DNA from: Gordonia sediminis
GTDB taxonomy: Bacteria; Actinomycetota; Actinomycetes; Mycobacteriales; Mycobacteriaceae
DNA: 64,000 nt
Assembly (NCBI GenBank): GCA_004193205.1
Contig: RZUM01000003.1
Location: 434,001 to 498,000, forward strand
Direction of reading: 5' to 3'
This document shows positions 1-8,047 of the stretch, one piece after another. The position numbers and the translations under genes are program-made. Position 1 is the first letter of the stretch. Every line of letters starts with the position of its first letter. Under the pieces are notes generated by a model. It worked only from the letters and a program-made list of their open reading frames with translations, did not search any database and was not told the DNA's origin.

Positions 1-1
1 A

Positions 2-250
2 TGGTCCCCGCTGCTGGGGCGCCTGACGGGCCGGTGGGCACGGCATCGGGGTGCCGCGCCGTTGCCGATGTCGTGGACGAAGTCCGCAGGCCCCCTGTTC
101 GGGAACACCATCGCCACGCTCGAACTGACGGGGCGCAACGCCAGGGTGATCTTCGAACAACCGCGAGACGGCGCAGCGCTCGCCATCGTCGCGGACCTGT
201 CGCTGACCGGACACACCACCGCACCGTCGGCGGCCCGCCCAACACACTGA
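2..250 (+). CDS. C-terminal fragment of a gene starting upstream of the window
   Basis: An open frame enters from the left edge in frame 2 and stops with TGA at 248-250, giving about 82 residues. The segment GNTIATLELTGRNARVIF followed by AIVADLSLTG has the alternating hydrophobic pattern of a beta-rich domain end, and the last 15 residues are a loose Ala/Thr/Pro tail. Codon usage is like that of the neighbouring genes (GC-rich third positions), so it is probably the real end of a protein. I do not recognise the family, and the missing N-terminus prevents a functional call. Confidence 0.5.
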   Translation, partial: WSPLLGRLTGRWARHRGAAPLPMSWTKSAGPLFGNTIATLELTGRNARVIFEQPRDGAALAIVADLSLTGHTTAPSAARPTH

Positions 251-290
251 CCGCCGGACAAGGCCGTGACAACCGTGTGTCGACAACCCG

Positions 291-557
291 CTATCCGGTC
301 CGTTGGAGGTTCGGCTCGGGAATACAGATCTGGGCGAGGTCCTCGAGGGGAACCTCCAGCACGGCTGCCAGTGCGGCGACCGTGGTGAAGGCGGGTGTCG
401 CCAGGCGCCCGGTCTCGATCTTGCGGAGCGTCTCCGGCGAGATGGACGCGGCGTGTGCGACGTCGGCAGGTTTGCGGTCACCTCGCGCCTGCCGGAGATA
501 CGCGCCGAGTCGCTTGCCGGCCGCGCGCTGTTGTGGCGTCAACGGGGATCTCACCAT
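291..557 (-). CDS. XRE-family helix-turn-helix regulator
   Basis: A small DNA-binding protein of 88 residues from ATG 557; an in-frame GTG at 575 would add six. Residues about 15-70 form an XRE/Cro-type HTH (GKRLGAYLRQARGD, then ADVAHAASISPETLRKIETG, then a third helix VAALAAVLEVPLEDL). There is no obvious second domain. It is divergent from the methionine aminopeptidase gene. A TATTCT element at 569-564 on the minus strand lies six bases before ATG 557, which suggests a leaderless transcript, and a GGTAT-N4-ATACC palindrome covers the matching -35 region. Autoregulation and control of the neighbour are therefore likely, but inferred. Confidence 0.85.
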   Translation of the reverse strand: MVRSPLTPQQRAAGKRLGAYLRQARGDRKPADVAHAASISPETLRKIETGRLATPAFTTVAALAAVLEVPLEDLAQICIPEPNLQRTG

Positions 558-579
558 GCGACAAGAATACGCCACCGTC

Positions 580-593
580 GGTATGAAAATACC
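580..593. promoter_or_regulatory. Palindromic operator 1 (GGTAT-gaaa-ATACC)
   Basis: A perfect 5+5 inverted repeat with a 4-bp spacer, extendable to CGGTAT/ATACCG at 579-594. It lies over the presumed -35 and spacer region of the leftward XRE promoter. It recurs with the same half-sites 31 bp to the right, about three helical turns. The most likely ligand is the adjacent XRE regulator. This is seen in the sequence; the binding partner is inferred. Confidence 0.65.
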
Positions 594-610
594 GAACCTC
601 CGACAAATCT

Positions 611-624
611 GGTATTTCTATACC
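611..624. promoter_or_regulatory. Palindromic operator 2 (GGTAT-ttct-ATACC)
   Basis: The second copy of the GGTAT-N4-ATACC palindrome, with identical half-sites and a different spacer. Its right part contains TATACC (619-624), a possible -10 element for the rightward methionine aminopeptidase gene. A repressor bound here would block polymerase, while copy 1 would control the leftward regulator gene. Confidence 0.65.
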
Positions 625-654
625 GGACCGCCGATCGAGCGAAGGATGGACACT

Positions 655-1425
655 GTGGTGGAACTGAAGACACCGAAGGAGATCGAGGCGATGGGCACGA
701 CCGGCGCCTTCATCGCCGAACTGCTCGACGACCTACATGCGCGCGCCCAGGTGGGCGTCAATCTGCTCGACCTCGAACACCGTGCCCGGGAACTGATCTC
801 GGAGCGTGGCGCGGTGTCGTGCTATTGGGATTATGCGCCGTCGTTCGGTCGCGGCCCGTTCCGCAACGTCATCTGTCTGTCGGTCAACGATGCGGTGCTT
901 CATGGCCTGCCACACGATTACGTTCTGCGTGACGGGGATCTGCTGAGCATGGACATCGCGGTCGCCATCGACGGATGGGTGGCGGACTCGGCCCGCAGTC
1001 TCATCGTCGGTACCCCTCGACCCGAAGACCAGCGGTTGATCGAGGCCACCGAACGGGCCCTTGCCGCCGGTATCGATGCCGCCCGTCCCGGCCGACACCT
1101 CGGCGACATCTCCGCCGCCATCGGCGGCATTGCCGCCGACTACGGCTACCCGGTCAATACCGAATTCGGCGGGCACGGTCTCGGCCGAACCATGCACGAG
1201 GACCCGCACGTCCCCAATCTCGGGCGCGCCGGACGGGGCATGCGGCTGAGACCGGGCCTGACCCTCGCACTCGAGCCCTGGCTCGCCGGAGGTACCAACC
1301 AGATCGTCTACGACCCCGACGGCTGGACCATCCGATCCGCCGACGGCTCTCGAACAGCCCACAGCGAACACACGATCGCCATCACCGACGACGAACCCCT
1401 TATCTTGACCCAGCGCGCCGGCTGA
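655..1425 (+). CDS. map: Type I methionine aminopeptidase
   Basis: Cytosolic metalloenzyme that removes the initiator methionine from nascent proteins, 256 residues. The peptidase M24 fold is clear: an N-terminal VELKTPKEIEAMGTTGAFIAE, central substrate loop SVNDAVLHGLP, metal ligands in LLSMDIAVAIDGWVADSARS, then FGGHGLGRTMHEDPHVPN and the C-terminal LTLALEPWL and SEHTIAIT. GTG 655 is chosen because GAAGGA at 641-646 is well spaced and the family usually begins MVELKT; ATG 646 overlaps that Shine-Dalgarno sequence. Being paired with an XRE gene over two operators, it is probably a regulated second MetAP rather than the housekeeping copy, which is inference. Confidence 0.93.
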   Translation: MVELKTPKEIEAMGTTGAFIAELLDDLHARAQVGVNLLDLEHRARELISERGAVSCYWDYAPSFGRGPFRNVICLSVNDAVLHGLPHDYVLRDGDLLSMDIAVAIDGWVADSARSLIVGTPRPEDQRLIEATERALAAGIDAARPGRHLGDISAAIGGIAADYGYPVNTEFGGHGLGRTMHEDPHVPNLGRAGRGMRLRPGLTLALEPWLAGGTNQIVYDPDGWTIRSADGSRTAHSEHTIAITDDEPLILTQRAG

Positions 1426-1527
1426 TCCCCGGCCACCGGACCGAGATGGCGCCGGCAGACGAGGGGACACCACCCCGGCGATCGGCGATTCGAGGGCGCC
1501 AACGCCTCGACGCGTACGATGACCCGA

Positions 1528-1543
1528 ATACCCCTATAGGTAT
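1528..1543. promoter_or_regulatory. Copper-type operator (RicR/CsoR-like)
   Basis: ATACCCCTATAGGTAT is an inverted repeat (ATACC, 6-bp spacer, GGTAT). It closely matches the TACCC-N5-GGGTA consensus reported for actinobacterial CsoR/RicR copper repressors, one G short in the right arm. It lies 108 bp upstream of ATG 1652 of the multicopper oxidase, and RicR controls a multicopper oxidase (MmcO) in Mycobacterium tuberculosis. The repressor gene itself is not in this window. Confidence 0.6.
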
Positions 1544-1651
1544 CGACATGGGTGCGCCGCGCTGCGTGATGCACCAGACAGGTGGGTGACGACGAATGAT
1601 GGGCAGTTCAGACGGGACGGGATCCGGCCTGGGCTGCATCCTGCAGGGCCG

Positions 1652-3115
1652 ATGACCAGAGAATTCACGCGGCGGCAGGCACTGACCCTCGGGGCACTCG
1701 GCGTCGGCGCGGTCGCCGTCGGTGCGACGGGGCTCGTCGTCGGGTCGCGGTCATCGACACCGTCGACGTCGAACTCGTCGACGAGCGGGTCGGACGCGGC
1801 CTGGACCGAGCCACCGGTGCTCAGCTCCGACAACGGCGTCCTCGAACTCGATCTGCGATTGGGCGCGACCGACGTGACCATCGACGGCACGACCGTACGA
1901 ATGATGAGCTACAACGGGTCGGTCCCGGGGCCCACCCTGCACGTACGCCCGGGCGACAGTCTGCGAATCCATCTGCACAACGGGCTCGACGAACCCACCA
2001 ACCTCCACACCCACGGGCTGGTCGTCTCGGCGGTGGGCAACAGCGACAACCCGTTCCTGCGGATCGGTCCCGGCGAGACGTTCGACTACGAGATCGACCT
2101 CCCCGACGACCACCCGGCAGGGGTCTGCTGGTATCACCCCCACCACCACGGCATGGTCGCCGACCAGCTGTTCGCCGGCCTGTACGGCGCTCTCGTCGTC
2201 GACGAGGGCGACTGGTCCACAGCGCCCCCGCGGGTCGTCGTGGTCTCCGATGTCACGGTCGTCGACGGGCAGGTCGCCGGCGTCTCCGGAGTGGAGCGGA
2301 TGCTGGGACGCACCGGCCAAACATTGCTGACCAACGGGCAGGTCACTCCGGCGCTGCGCGCCCCGGCCGGTGGGCGTGAACGACTGCTGGTGGTCAACGC
2401 CTGCTCGAGCCGCTATCTCGACCTGCAGCTCGCCGGTCTGGATGCCCAACTGCGCGGCCAGGATTCGGTCCGGTTGACACAGCCACGGTCGACGCAGCGG
2501 GTGGTGCTCACACCGGGTAACCGTGCGGATCTCGTGATCACGGTGCCGTCTTCGCCGGTCGAACTGACCGCCGCCGCCTACGACCGTGGTCAGGCGGGGA
2601 TGGGCATGATGGGTGGACAATCGGCCGTCTCCCCCGAGGCCACGGTGCTGTCGCTCGTGCCCGATGCCGAGGCACCCGCCTCGGTCGTCGCCGACGCATC
2701 AAGCACGCCGCGACCCGACCTGCGCGTCGCCGCGGTGGACGCCACTCGCACCCTGACGATGACCATGGGCGGCATGGGAGGTGGAGGTGGGATGCGGTTC
2801 CTGATCGACGGTCGCGCGTTCGACCCCAACCGCGTCGACCAGACGGTGCGGGTCGGCACCGTCGAGGAGTGGACCATCGTCAACCAGTCCCCGATGAATC
2901 ATCCATTCCACCTGCACATCTGGCCGATGCAGGTGGTCCGCGAAGCGAATTCCGCGGTGGGGATCGTCGACGTCCGCGATGTCGTCGACGTTCCCGCCCG
3001 TCAGTCGGTCACTGTCCGCATCTCCTTCGACCGGTTCCCGGGAAACACCCTGTACCACTGTCACATCCTCGACCACGAGGACCTGGGGATGATGGGCGTG
3101 ATCCAGGCTCGATAA
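1652..3115 (+). CDS. Tat-exported multicopper oxidase
   Basis: Extracytoplasmic copper enzyme of 487 residues, probably oxidising Cu(I) for copper tolerance in the manner of CueO/MmcO. The N-terminus TRREFTRRQ-type twin-arginine region (RRQALTLGALGVGAVAVGA) is a Tat signal. Copper ligands are visible in all four motifs: LHTHGL near 120, WYHPHHHG near 160-167, MNHPFHLHIW near 405 and YHCHILDHEDLGMM near 468. Met-rich stretches (GMGMMGG, MTMGGMGGGGGM) fit Cu(I) capture. GTG 1586 is an alternative start that would add 22 residues ahead of the twin arginines. The upstream copper operator supports the role; substrate is inferred. Confidence 0.9.
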   Translation: MTREFTRRQALTLGALGVGAVAVGATGLVVGSRSSTPSTSNSSTSGSDAAWTEPPVLSSDNGVLELDLRLGATDVTIDGTTVRMMSYNGSVPGPTLHVRPGDSLRIHLHNGLDEPTNLHTHGLVVSAVGNSDNPFLRIGPGETFDYEIDLPDDHPAGVCWYHPHHHGMVADQLFAGLYGALVVDEGDWSTAPPRVVVVSDVTVVDGQVAGVSGVERMLGRTGQTLLTNGQVTPALRAPAGGRERLLVVNACSSRYLDLQLAGLDAQLRGQDSVRLTQPRSTQRVVLTPGNRADLVITVPSSPVELTAAAYDRGQAGMGMMGGQSAVSPEATVLSLVPDAEAPASVVADASSTPRPDLRVAAVDATRTLTMTMGGMGGGGGMRFLIDGRAFDPNRVDQTVRVGTVEEWTIVNQSPMNHPFHLHIWPMQVVREANSAVGIVDVRDVVDVPARQSVTVRISFDRFPGNTLYHCHILDHEDLGMMGVIQAR

Positions 3116-3141
3116 CGACGATCGTCCGTCGAGGATCGTCG

Positions 3142-4413
3142 ATGTCGGCGCACAATGAGACCGTGACCGCCATCCGTCGCGCCGACGACGACATCATCGC
3201 GTCGACCGACGTCGCGAACCTGGTATTCGACTCCGCCGACCGGGTGAACGCCTTTGTATTGGCCGGGCACCTGGGGCCCGGCGGGTTCGTCCGGCCCGAC
3301 GGCAGCATCGATCTCGACCGGGCGCGGACGGTGCTCCTCCCCCGCGCCGCGGCCGTGCCGCGTTTTCGACAGCGGGCCGACACGTCTGAACGCGTGTGGC
3401 GCTGGCGGGAGGCCGCCGTCGACCCCGCTCGCCACATCCGGGTGGTCGAGGCGGCCAGTCTGGAGGAGTTGTGCGCAGGTCTGTTGACCACTCGGCTCGA
3501 CCACGCGTATCCGTTGTGGGAGATCGTGTTGGTTCCGCGGCTCGGCTCGGGCGGCGCCGGGATCGTCATCCGCATCCACCATGCCGTGGCGGACGGACTC
3601 GCCTCGGCCGTACTTGTTGCCGCACTTGCTGATACGGCGCCCGTCGCCGCGGGTACCGGCGCGAGACACCTCGAGCATGTCGGGGCCGTCCGCGCCCGGG
3701 TCGGGCAGTTCCGGCGCGTGGTCGCCGGTCCCAAGGTGCCGCCGAGTGCACTGCTCGGCCCGACCGACGGACCGCGCTCGGTACGTTTTGTCGACGTCGA
3801 TCTCGGGGCCTTCCGGGCCGGCGTCGCCGAGGCCGGCGGCACGGTCAACGACGGGGTCCTCGCCGCGGTGGCCGGTGGGGTAGCCACCACATTGCGCTCG
3901 CTCGGCGAGAACCCACCCGGCTCGGTCGCGGTGTCGGTTCCGGTGGGCCTCAAGCGGCACCATGATGAGGGCAACGCGATCGGGGCCGCGCTCGTGCCGC
4001 TGCCGCTCGGGATCGATGATCGTGTCGAGCGCATTCGCGCGATCCACGCCAGTGCCGGACCAGCGATCACCGATGCGCGGCATGCCGGCACGTTCCCTCC
4101 GATGCGCAGCCGATGGCTGATGCGCCGTTTCGACCGCTACAGCCGAAGCCAGCGCACGATCGGCCTCGTCACGAGCAACGTCCCGGGACCGGACAGTCGG
4201 ATCGTGTTCGACACAGCGCCTCTTCTCGACATGCACGGGGTTGGGACGCTCGGCGGCAACGTCCGCATCAGCATCGTCGCCGCGTCGTACGCCGGCGTGC
4301 TCGGCTTCGGCATCAATACGGCGGCCGCGATCCCCGCCGACCCGCTGGCCGACGCGCTGACGAGAGAATTGGCCGCGATCGCGGCGCCGACGCCGGACAC
4401 CACCCACGGCTGA
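3142..4413 (+). CDS. Wax ester synthase/DGAT-like acyltransferase
   Basis: A 423-residue protein of the WS/DGAT (wax ester synthase/acyl-CoA:diacylglycerol acyltransferase) family. The catalytic HHxxxDG motif is present as IHHAVADG near residue 150, preceded by the PLWEIVLV block. The C-terminal half carries family features such as VSVPVGLKRH and GLVTSNVPGPD. It is slightly shorter than typical family members of about 450-470 residues. It lies 26 bp after the copper oxidase gene without apparent functional coupling. A GTG at 3163 is an alternative start. Storage-lipid synthesis is the family role; the substrate here is unknown. Confidence 0.8.
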   Translation: MSAHNETVTAIRRADDDIIASTDVANLVFDSADRVNAFVLAGHLGPGGFVRPDGSIDLDRARTVLLPRAAAVPRFRQRADTSERVWRWREAAVDPARHIRVVEAASLEELCAGLLTTRLDHAYPLWEIVLVPRLGSGGAGIVIRIHHAVADGLASAVLVAALADTAPVAAGTGARHLEHVGAVRARVGQFRRVVAGPKVPPSALLGPTDGPRSVRFVDVDLGAFRAGVAEAGGTVNDGVLAAVAGGVATTLRSLGENPPGSVAVSVPVGLKRHHDEGNAIGAALVPLPLGIDDRVERIRAIHASAGPAITDARHAGTFPPMRSRWLMRRFDRYSRSQRTIGLVTSNVPGPDSRIVFDTAPLLDMHGVGTLGGNVRISIVAASYAGVLGFGINTAAAIPADPLADALTRELAAIAAPTPDTTHG

Positions 4414-4450
4414 GCGACCATCGCCGGAGGGCTGGCTGCAAACACGGTGA

Positions 4451-4963
4451 TCAGACGTCGAAGACCGACCAGCAGATGTCGTTGCGCAGGCGCTGATCGT
4501 CGAGCACGAGGTCACGGATCGCGTCGGGGAGCTGGTCGCGCTGCCAGCGACACTCCCGACGTCCGGCGCTGTCGTCGCCCGGTGGCGCCGCGGCGCGGGC
4601 GGCCTTGATGGCGTAGGCGGCCGCGCCGAGTTCGTGTGCCGCGACGTGGGCGGCAGCACCGGCCTGTCCGGCGGCGTAGGCGGCGAAACGCGGTGCCCCA
4701 CGCAGATCCCGGGCCGCGCCCATCGCATGACCGCCCGCCGCCCGGGCGTCCATCATCGTCACCTCACCGCGCACCCAGCCGCGGACCTGCTCGATCGCGC
4801 GACGCGGACGTGGATCCTCCGGTTGTGCCTCCTCGAACAGTCCGAGGACATGCTCGGCGCAGGTGGCCGCCCACACGACGAGCAGCCGATGGTCGGAATC
4901 GGTGAGAGTCCCCCCGCGGCGGATCGTGATGAAGCGCGGATCACGCTCCCGCGGCAGAATCAT
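4451..4963 (-). CDS. Imm-5-type putative immunity protein
   Basis: A 170-residue, Ala- and Arg-rich, mostly helical protein. The start RDPRFITIRRGGTLTDSDHRLLVVWAATCAEHVL, followed by a run of helices containing HAMGAARDLRG, FAAYAAGQAGAAAHVAAHELGAAAYAIKAARAA and the closing ERxWQRxxLPxxIRxLVLxD pattern, fits the family annotated as Imm-5, predicted immunity proteins of polymorphic toxin systems. No toxin gene is adjacent, so it would be an orphan immunity gene or have another job. The family call is from remembered sequence patterns. Confidence 0.65.
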   Translation of the reverse strand: MILPRERDPRFITIRRGGTLTDSDHRLLVVWAATCAEHVLGLFEEAQPEDPRPRRAIEQVRGWVRGEVTMMDARAAGGHAMGAARDLRGAPRFAAYAAGQAGAAAHVAAHELGAAAYAIKAARAAAPPGDDSAGRRECRWQRDQLPDAIRDLVLDDQRLRNDICWSVFDV

Positions 4964-5228
4964 CTACCTCGCCCCCATTGTCACGTACCGGGCCGGTGGC
5001 GACCCCCGGTTCGGGTGCTCTTCCCCGGTAGTTCGCTTTACCGAACTCACTCGTTACGGCCGTGTAGTCCGAACGGGTGGTTTTGCGCCGCGCACCCCGT
5101 TTGTGCTGGTCACGGCTTGCCGGAGGTCGATGGCCACCAGAATACTCGTCACCGGCGGCACCCCCGGATCTCGTCGTCACCGTTTCACCCGCCCGGCGTC
5201 CACAGAATGCCCCGTAGGAGCGTGACCG

Positions 5229-6953
5229 ATGTCGTACTACCCACCCGGCCCCCCGACCTATCCGTCGGGGTCCTTCGGCGCCTACCCCCCACCGCGGCAA
5301 CCGAAGAACCGTCGCCCACTGACCATCGCGTTGGCCGCGCTCGTTCTCGTCCTGGCGCTGATCGTGGCCACGGGTGTGGTGTTGGTGGTCAAGGCCCGCA
5401 ACGGCGACATCAAGATTCCCGGTCTGACGCTGAGCGCGACGAACGATCCCGGCGACGACCCGTTCACCGCGCCGATCCTGGTGACCAACGCGGACCTCTC
5501 CGACGCCAACCGCCTCCCCGCCCAGATCGGCGCCCCCGACAACGGTGCGCGAACCGTCAATGGCACCCAGGCAGGCCTGTACGCGTCCACCGGGAGCGCC
5601 AGCTGCGACACCGCGGCCCTGAGCAACCGACTGATGGCCTCCCCGGACACCGCGCGGGCCTGGGCCAGCGTGTTCGGCATCAGTCCGGCGTCGATCCCGT
5701 ACTACCTGAACACGCTGACACCGGTGGTGCTGACCGCCGACACCTGGGTCACCAACCACACCTACAGCAGCGCCGGCGCGCACCCGTTCCAGTCGGTGCT
5801 GCAGGCGGGAACCTCGGTCTACGTCGACGGGGCCGGTGTGCCGCGTGCGGTGTGTAGCTGCGGCAACCCGCTGGCGCCGCCGGCCGCCGCACCCATCGGT
5901 GGGTACCGGGTCATCGGAGCACCCTGGCGTGGCTATCGCAGCACCACCGTGACCCGAGTAGCGTACGAGAATCAGCACGTGACCGTTGTCAACAACACGA
6001 CAACCGTCGTGCCCGCCGCGCCGACCCCCGCCGCGAGCACACCCAACACCGCGCTTCTCACGCTGGTCAACCTGTTCACCAGTCAGCTCACCGCGCAGCG
6101 CATCGGCGGCGGCCTCAATCTGACCGGCGTCCCGCCGCTGACCGAACAGCTACCCACTCCAGCCGCACTGAACACGGCATACGTACCCGACACCGAGGAC
6201 GACGCCACCGCCAACGGCCTCGAACGCGCGGGCAGTACGCAGGCGGCCGCCGAGGTCGACGAGCGCGCAGTCGCGAACAACGGTGTGCCCGAGGGCGCGC
6301 CGGAGTCCTCGGCGGTCCAGTCGGCGGAAGCCGAGTCGGCGTCCGGGTCCGGGTCGTCGTCCGCATCCGGCGAGGTGCCGCAATCGGTCATCGCCGCGCC
6401 GCCATCGACGCCGGCAGCGGAATCCACGTCGGCCGCAGCCGGCACGACGACGGAGACGTCGGAGAGTTCCGAGACGTCACAGCCACCGTCGCCGACCTCG
6501 TTCAGCGGTGTCGGTGACCGCATCGGCAGCTTCGGTTTCGATCGCGATGGCGGTTCGGTGTCGTGCACCGTGCCCGCCACGCCGGAAACCTCGCTACTGC
6601 AGCTGAGCTGCAGCGACAGCGTTTTACGGTCGGTCTCCGCCGGGTCGCTGACCCGCGGCGCGGTCACGTCGGCAACCGACGCGCACGGCGTCTGGACGCT
6701 GTCGCTCACCGAAGCCGGCGGGTCGAAGACGGTGGCAGTCAGCAGCGCGACGTGGGAGACCATCCCGACGTCCACGGTGCCGACGACCACGGAGGTCCCG
6801 ACAACCGAGGCTCCGACGACCACGACCGTGGAACCCACCACGACGACCGAGATGCCGCCGACCACCGACGAACTCGTCCCGTCGGCACCGGCGCAGCCCG
6901 AGGCCGGCCTCGAGGTGCCGTCGACGACGACAACAACGACACCGACGAGGTGA
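5229..6953 (+). CDS. Membrane-anchored DUF6777-like protein
   Basis: A 574-residue protein with a Pro/Tyr-rich cytoplasmic head (about 1-28), one transmembrane helix (about 30-53), then an extracytoplasmic domain to about residue 260. That domain contains SCDTAALSNRLMASPDTARAWA, LTPVVLTADTWVTNHTY, a VLQAGTSVYVDGAGVPRAVC stretch and CSCGNPL, which resemble DUF6777. The remainder is Ser/Thr/Ala/Glu-rich low complexity with a small folded segment (about 425-510) and a Thr/Pro tail like a glycosylated stalk. The function is unknown; exposure at the cell surface is inferred. A shared module with receptor-type proteins cannot be confirmed here. Confidence 0.7.
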   Translation: MSYYPPGPPTYPSGSFGAYPPPRQPKNRRPLTIALAALVLVLALIVATGVVLVVKARNGDIKIPGLTLSATNDPGDDPFTAPILVTNADLSDANRLPAQIGAPDNGARTVNGTQAGLYASTGSASCDTAALSNRLMASPDTARAWASVFGISPASIPYYLNTLTPVVLTADTWVTNHTYSSAGAHPFQSVLQAGTSVYVDGAGVPRAVCSCGNPLAPPAAAPIGGYRVIGAPWRGYRSTTVTRVAYENQHVTVVNNTTTVVPAAPTPAASTPNTALLTLVNLFTSQLTAQRIGGGLNLTGVPPLTEQLPTPAALNTAYVPDTEDDATANGLERAGSTQAAAEVDERAVANNGVPEGAPESSAVQSAEAESASGSGSSSASGEVPQSVIAAPPSTPAAESTSAAAGTTTETSESSETSQPPSPTSFSGVGDRIGSFGFDRDGGSVSCTVPATPETSLLQLSCSDSVLRSVSAGSLTRGAVTSATDAHGVWTLSLTEAGGSKTVAVSSATWETIPTSTVPTTTEVPTTEAPTTTTVEPTTTTEMPPTTDELVPSAPAQPEAGLEVPSTTTTTTPTR

Positions 6954-6963
6954 ACCGGTCGCC

Positions 6964-7003
6964 GCGACCATTCGCCTTCGCCTCTGGTGGGGCGGATGGT
7001 CGC
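6964..7003. terminator. Bidirectional hairpin between convergent genes
   Basis: Arms 6964-6976 (GCGACCATTCGCC) and 6991-7003 (GGCGGATGGTCGC) pair over 13 bp with one mismatch around a 14-nt loop. The hairpin sits between the ends of the DUF6777-like gene and the convergent transporter gene. There is no U-tract, as is common in this lineage. Confidence 0.7.
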
Positions 7004-7021
7004 TGCGGCGTCCGTGTCGCG

Positions 7022-8047
7022 TCACCGACGAGTATCAGGTCCCGTGTCACTCGGCATCGGAAGCAGGCGCGGTACGAGACGCACATACACGACCATCCCG
7101 ATGACCTCCACCAGGGTTTGGGTGACCACGACCGCCGCTGCGAGTTCGAGCCCGGCCGGCAGCGCGAGGGCCAACGGCAACACCACCAACGAGTTGCGTG
7201 TGGCCCCGGAGAAGACCACCGCGCGACGGGCGGGGGCGGCGAGTCCGAACATACGCCCGACCCCGATGCCGAGAACCGGCATGATCGCCAGGAAGAGCAC
7301 ATAGAACGGCACCACGGCCGCCACCTCGGACAGGCTGTCATCGACCTTGGGGAACTGGGAGGCCAGCACGAGCGTCAGGACCAGCATCATCAGCGGCACC
7401 ATCGTGGTCGACACCCGCAAGGAGAATCGTTGCCCGGCCGGATGTCTCGCCGACCACCACTGGGTCAGCCATGCCAGTGAGAGCGGGATGACGATCAGCA
7501 CGACAAATGCCTCGACGAACGGGCCCACCTCGACGATGTCGGCCAGCTCCGAACCCAGGATCAGTACCAGGAACAGCGGGAGCAATGCCATCTGGAGCAA
7601 CAGCAGCGCAGGGGTGGCCGCCAGCAGACGATGGTTGTCGCCACCGGCCAAACCGGAGAAGACGATCACGTAGTCGACGCACGGGCACAACAACACCAAG
7701 AGCACCCCGATGCGGACCGCCTGATCGGACGGCAGGAACCCGAACATGGCCGCCACCACGAGCGGCGCCACCACGAAATTGACGGTCAGCACCGCCGCCA
7801 TGAACCGGCCATCGCGCGCCGCGGCCACCAGGGTGCGCGCCGGAACCTGCAGGAACGTGACGTACAACAAGGCCGCCAACGCGGGGTTGATACCGTGCTC
7901 GAGAACCGTTGCACCACCGGGGATCACCAGTCCGACCACTGCGCCGGCACCGATGGATGCCACGTACAGCACGACCTGATGACGCTCCAGGTCGGCCGCC
8001 ACGGACGACACCCGATCCCCTGGCCCGGACGGCATCGGGTCAGTCAC
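7022..8047 (-). CDS. Bile acid:sodium symporter/arsenite-efflux-type transporter
   Basis: An integral membrane protein of 341 residues with about ten hydrophobic segments, of the SBF/ACR3-like superfamily. Diagnostic stretches are LLVLLCPCVDYVIVFSGLAGGD in the middle and VFSGATRNSLVVLPLALALP near 290, both like actinobacterial arsenic resistance proteins. The cysteine pair in CPC could take part in metalloid recognition. Its ATG overlaps the TGA of the upstream CDF gene (ATGA at 8047-8044), so the two are translationally coupled, pointing to metal or metalloid homeostasis. The exact substrate is not shown. Confidence 0.75.
   Translation of the reverse strand: MTDPMPSGPGDRVSSVAADLERHQVVLYVASIGAGAVVGLVIPGGATVLEHGINPALAALLYVTFLQVPARTLVAAARDGRFMAAVLTVNFVVAPLVVAAMFGFLPSDQAVRIGVLLVLLCPCVDYVIVFSGLAGGDNHRLLAATPALLLLQMALLPLFLVLILGSELADIVEVGPFVEAFVVLIVIPLSLAWLTQWWSARHPAGQRFSLRVSTTMVPLMMLVLTLVLASQFPKVDDSLSEVAAVVPFYVLFLAIMPVLGIGVGRMFGLAAPARRAVVFSGATRNSLVVLPLALALPAGLELAAAVVVTQTLVEVIGMVVYVRLVPRLLPMPSDTGPDTRR

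Noticed and set aside
1-645. Methionine aminopeptidase extended to the left edge of the window
   Set aside because: The frame is open by chance. The family starts near residue MVELKT, and the extension covers the XRE gene and both operators.
3061-4728. Long minus-strand open frame (555 codons) opposite the WS/DGAT-like gene
   Set aside because: It is a GC-rich antisense shadow. The translation is Arg/Pro-rich without domains, while the plus strand encodes a recognisable protein.
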